Shown here: one piece after another, positions 62,821-64,000 of the stretch | Numbering within the stretch: position 1 is the first letter of the stretch | Layout: each line of letters starts with the position of its first letter | DNA from: Hydractinia symbiolongicarpus | Lineage: Eukaryota; Cnidaria; Hydrozoa; Anthoathecata; Hydractiniidae | Length of the DNA: 64,000 nt | Direction of reading: 5' to 3' | NCBI RefSeq assembly: GCF_029227915.1 | Contig: NC_079876.1 | Span: forward strand, 8,682,001 to 8,746,000 | Program-made: the position numbers and the translations under genes | The notes under the pieces: model-generated | What the model was told of the DNA's origin: nothing | Seen by the model: the letters and a program-made list of their open reading frames with translations, nothing else | Database searches by the model: none

Positions 62821-64000
62821 CCCGAACGATTTTTTATATTATTTTTTTACCACTAAACGCATGAGACTTGTAGTTTTCAAAAATATTTTCATATTTGATG
62901 GGACGCTGAATAAAAGAAGTTTAATCGCCGGCAAACGAAAACCTGCGATTTCCCGTAAATCTTGGACTCGGCCCGTATAGTCAAAAGTATACAAAGAAAG
63001 TACCCAGGGAGTAAACTCATTTCCAGAACGATTTTTTAAATTATTTTTTCACCACTAAAACGCATAAGACTTGTAGTTTTTAAAAAAGTTTTCATTTTTG
63101 ATGAGACGCTGAATAAAACAAGTTTAATCGCCGGCAAACAAAAATCCGCGATTTCCCGTAAATCCCGGTCTTGGCCCGTATAGTCAAAAGTATACAAAGA
63201 AAGTACCCAGGGAGTAAACTCATTTCCCGAACGATTTTTTGAATTATTTTTTCACCACTAAAACGCATGAGACTTGTAGTTTTCAAAAATGTTTTCATTT
63301 TTGATGAGACGCTGAATAAATGAAGTTTAATCGCCGGCAAACGAAAACATGCGATTTCCCGTAAATCCTGGACTCGGCCCTATAGTCAAAAGTATACAAA
63401 GAAAGTACCCAGGGAGTAAACTCATTTCCAGAACGATTTTTTAAATTATTTTTTTACCACTAAACGCATGAGACTTGTAGTTTTCAAAAATATTTTCATA
63501 TTTGATGGGACGCTGGATAAAAGAAGTTTAATCGCCGGCAAACGAAAATCTGCGATTTCCCGTAAATCCCGGACTCGGCCCGTATAGTCAAAAGTATACA
63601 AAGAAAGTACCCAGGGAGTAAACTCATTTCCCGAACGATTTTTTAAATTACTTTTCCACCACTAAAACGCATGAGACTTTTATTTTTCAAAAAAGTTTTC
63701 ATTTTTGATGAGACGCTGAATAAAAGAAGTTTAATCGCCGGCAAACAAAAACCCGCGATTTCCCGTAAATCCCGGGCTTGGCCCGTATAGTCAAAAGTAT
63801 ACAAAGAAAGTACCCAGGGAGTAAACTCATTTCCCGATCGATTTTTTATATTATTTTTTTACCACTAAACGCATGAGACTTGTAGTTTTCAAAAATATTT
63901 TCATATTTGATGGGACGCTGGATAAAAGAAGTTTAATCGCCGGCAAACGAAAATCCGCGATTTCCCGTAAATCCCGGGCTTGGCCCGTATAGTCAAAAGA
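62821..64000 (+). repeat. Right-end mosaic of known monomer types
   Basis: 62985-63385 follows 53080-53480 (AAAAAAGTTTTC, CCCGGTCTTGG, TTTTTTGAATTATT). A CCAG monomer then changes into the ATA type near 63450, and an AAATTAC monomer with CTTTTCCACC and GACTTTTATTTTTC follows (about 63650-63690). The last monomer is of the GATCGATTT type and ends about 63997, in the same phase as base 1. Changes include CTCGGCCCTATAG near 63374, which lacks two bases. Confidence 0.82.

Larger units (their letters stand above)
1..64000 (+). repeat. 203-bp satellite array filling the window
   Basis: Seen directly: the landmark AGTATACAAAGAAAGTACCC recurs about every 203 bases from base 1 to the end (for example 1, 204, 406, 609, 1200, 1403, 1606, 1809, 2011), always on the plus strand. 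I found no inverted monomer and no non-satellite insertion. Steps are mostly 202-204 bp, with shorter exceptions at 812 (186 bp), 8086 (200 bp) and 17607 (198 bp). About 316 monomers are estimated from the mean step of about 202.6. Such arrays are typical of eukaryotic heterochromatin near centromeres or telomeres. The family and species are not recognised. Because 202 and 203 are not multiples of three, a frame cannot stay open across most monomers, which argues against coding. Confidence 0.98.

Noticed and set aside
51-63340. Many minus-strand open frames of 62-102 codons with closely similar products, and a few on the plus strand (for example 41107-41301, 45639-45836)
   Set aside because: They recur once per monomer and are copies of the satellite itself. 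The usual 202-203 bp unit shifts the frame from one monomer to the next, most copies contain stops, and no domain, signal or start context is recognisable. Similarity between the products reflects recent duplication, not selection on protein.
1-64000. CRISPR array or phage-type direct repeats
   Set aside because: Repeats are 203 bp and directly joined, with no short repeat plus unique spacer pattern and no cas-like genes.
1-64000. Ribosomal spacer, tRNA or 5S-type tandem genes
   Set aside because: No rRNA-like stretch, no tRNA A/B boxes in a foldable context and no 5S-like core seen in the monomer; the only dyads are 5-7 bp.
1-64000. An undescribed gene-based system (defence, mobile or biosynthetic)
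   Set aside because: The whole window was read for non-repeat sequence and none was found, so there is nowhere for such genes to be encoded.

Overview
The window is one uninterrupted head-to-tail satellite DNA array. The unit is about 203 bp (mostly 202, 203 or 204 bp), so there are roughly 316 monomers. All lie in the same orientation, from base 1 (start of a monomer as phased here) to about base 63997. I found no protein-coding gene, RNA gene, transposon, CRISPR array, origin or unique spacer on either strand. The only open frames are monomer-length by-products of the repeat. An array this long and pure points to eukaryotic heterochromatin (centromeric, pericentromeric or subtelomeric). The sequence alone does not identify the species. 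A majority-type monomer is about 38% GC by hand count, with 12 CpG against about 7 expected, so CpG has not been eroded. That fits a lineage or compartment with little germline CpG methylation, as in many invertebrates, but this is inference.

The monomers fall into recognisable subfamilies. These are an 'ATA' type with a TTTTTTATATT tract, an 'AAATGAAG/CCTGG' type, a 'CCAG...CATAAG' type, an 'ACCGC...GACACTG' type, a 'TTCCCTAAATCC' type, a 204-bp 'AAAATGAAG...GCTTCGCCC' type and a 'GATCGATTT' type seen only right of 38 kb. Subfamilies are interleaved, and their order is repeated in blocks, so the array has higher-order structure at many nested scales.

Layout. 1-3023: older mixed monomers with a weak 8-monomer repeat. 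3024-9297: a 15-monomer block followed directly by a 16-monomer copy. 8489-22052: a 28-monomer block copied at 15174, with a 5-monomer tandem duplication in the first copy and a 6-monomer one in the second. 22053-35214: overlapping 10-, 7-, 27- and 19-monomer offsets. 35215-42760: a block repeated 15.6 kb away at 50817-57150. 40780-45641: an exact 12-monomer tandem duplication. 45562-46371: dimers. 46550-52335: three copies of a 9-monomer unit. 55690-58525: a 7-monomer tandem duplication. 60353-61568: a 3-monomer (608 bp) higher-order repeat. 61785-64000: a mosaic of blocks seen elsewhere.

There are no genes to act together. What can be read is the record of repeated unequal exchange or amplification, with breakpoints inside hybrid monomers, and a few short dyads kept in almost every monomer. 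I see no sign of a new gene system here. The points of interest are the nested higher-order architecture, the conserved dyads and the lack of CpG loss.
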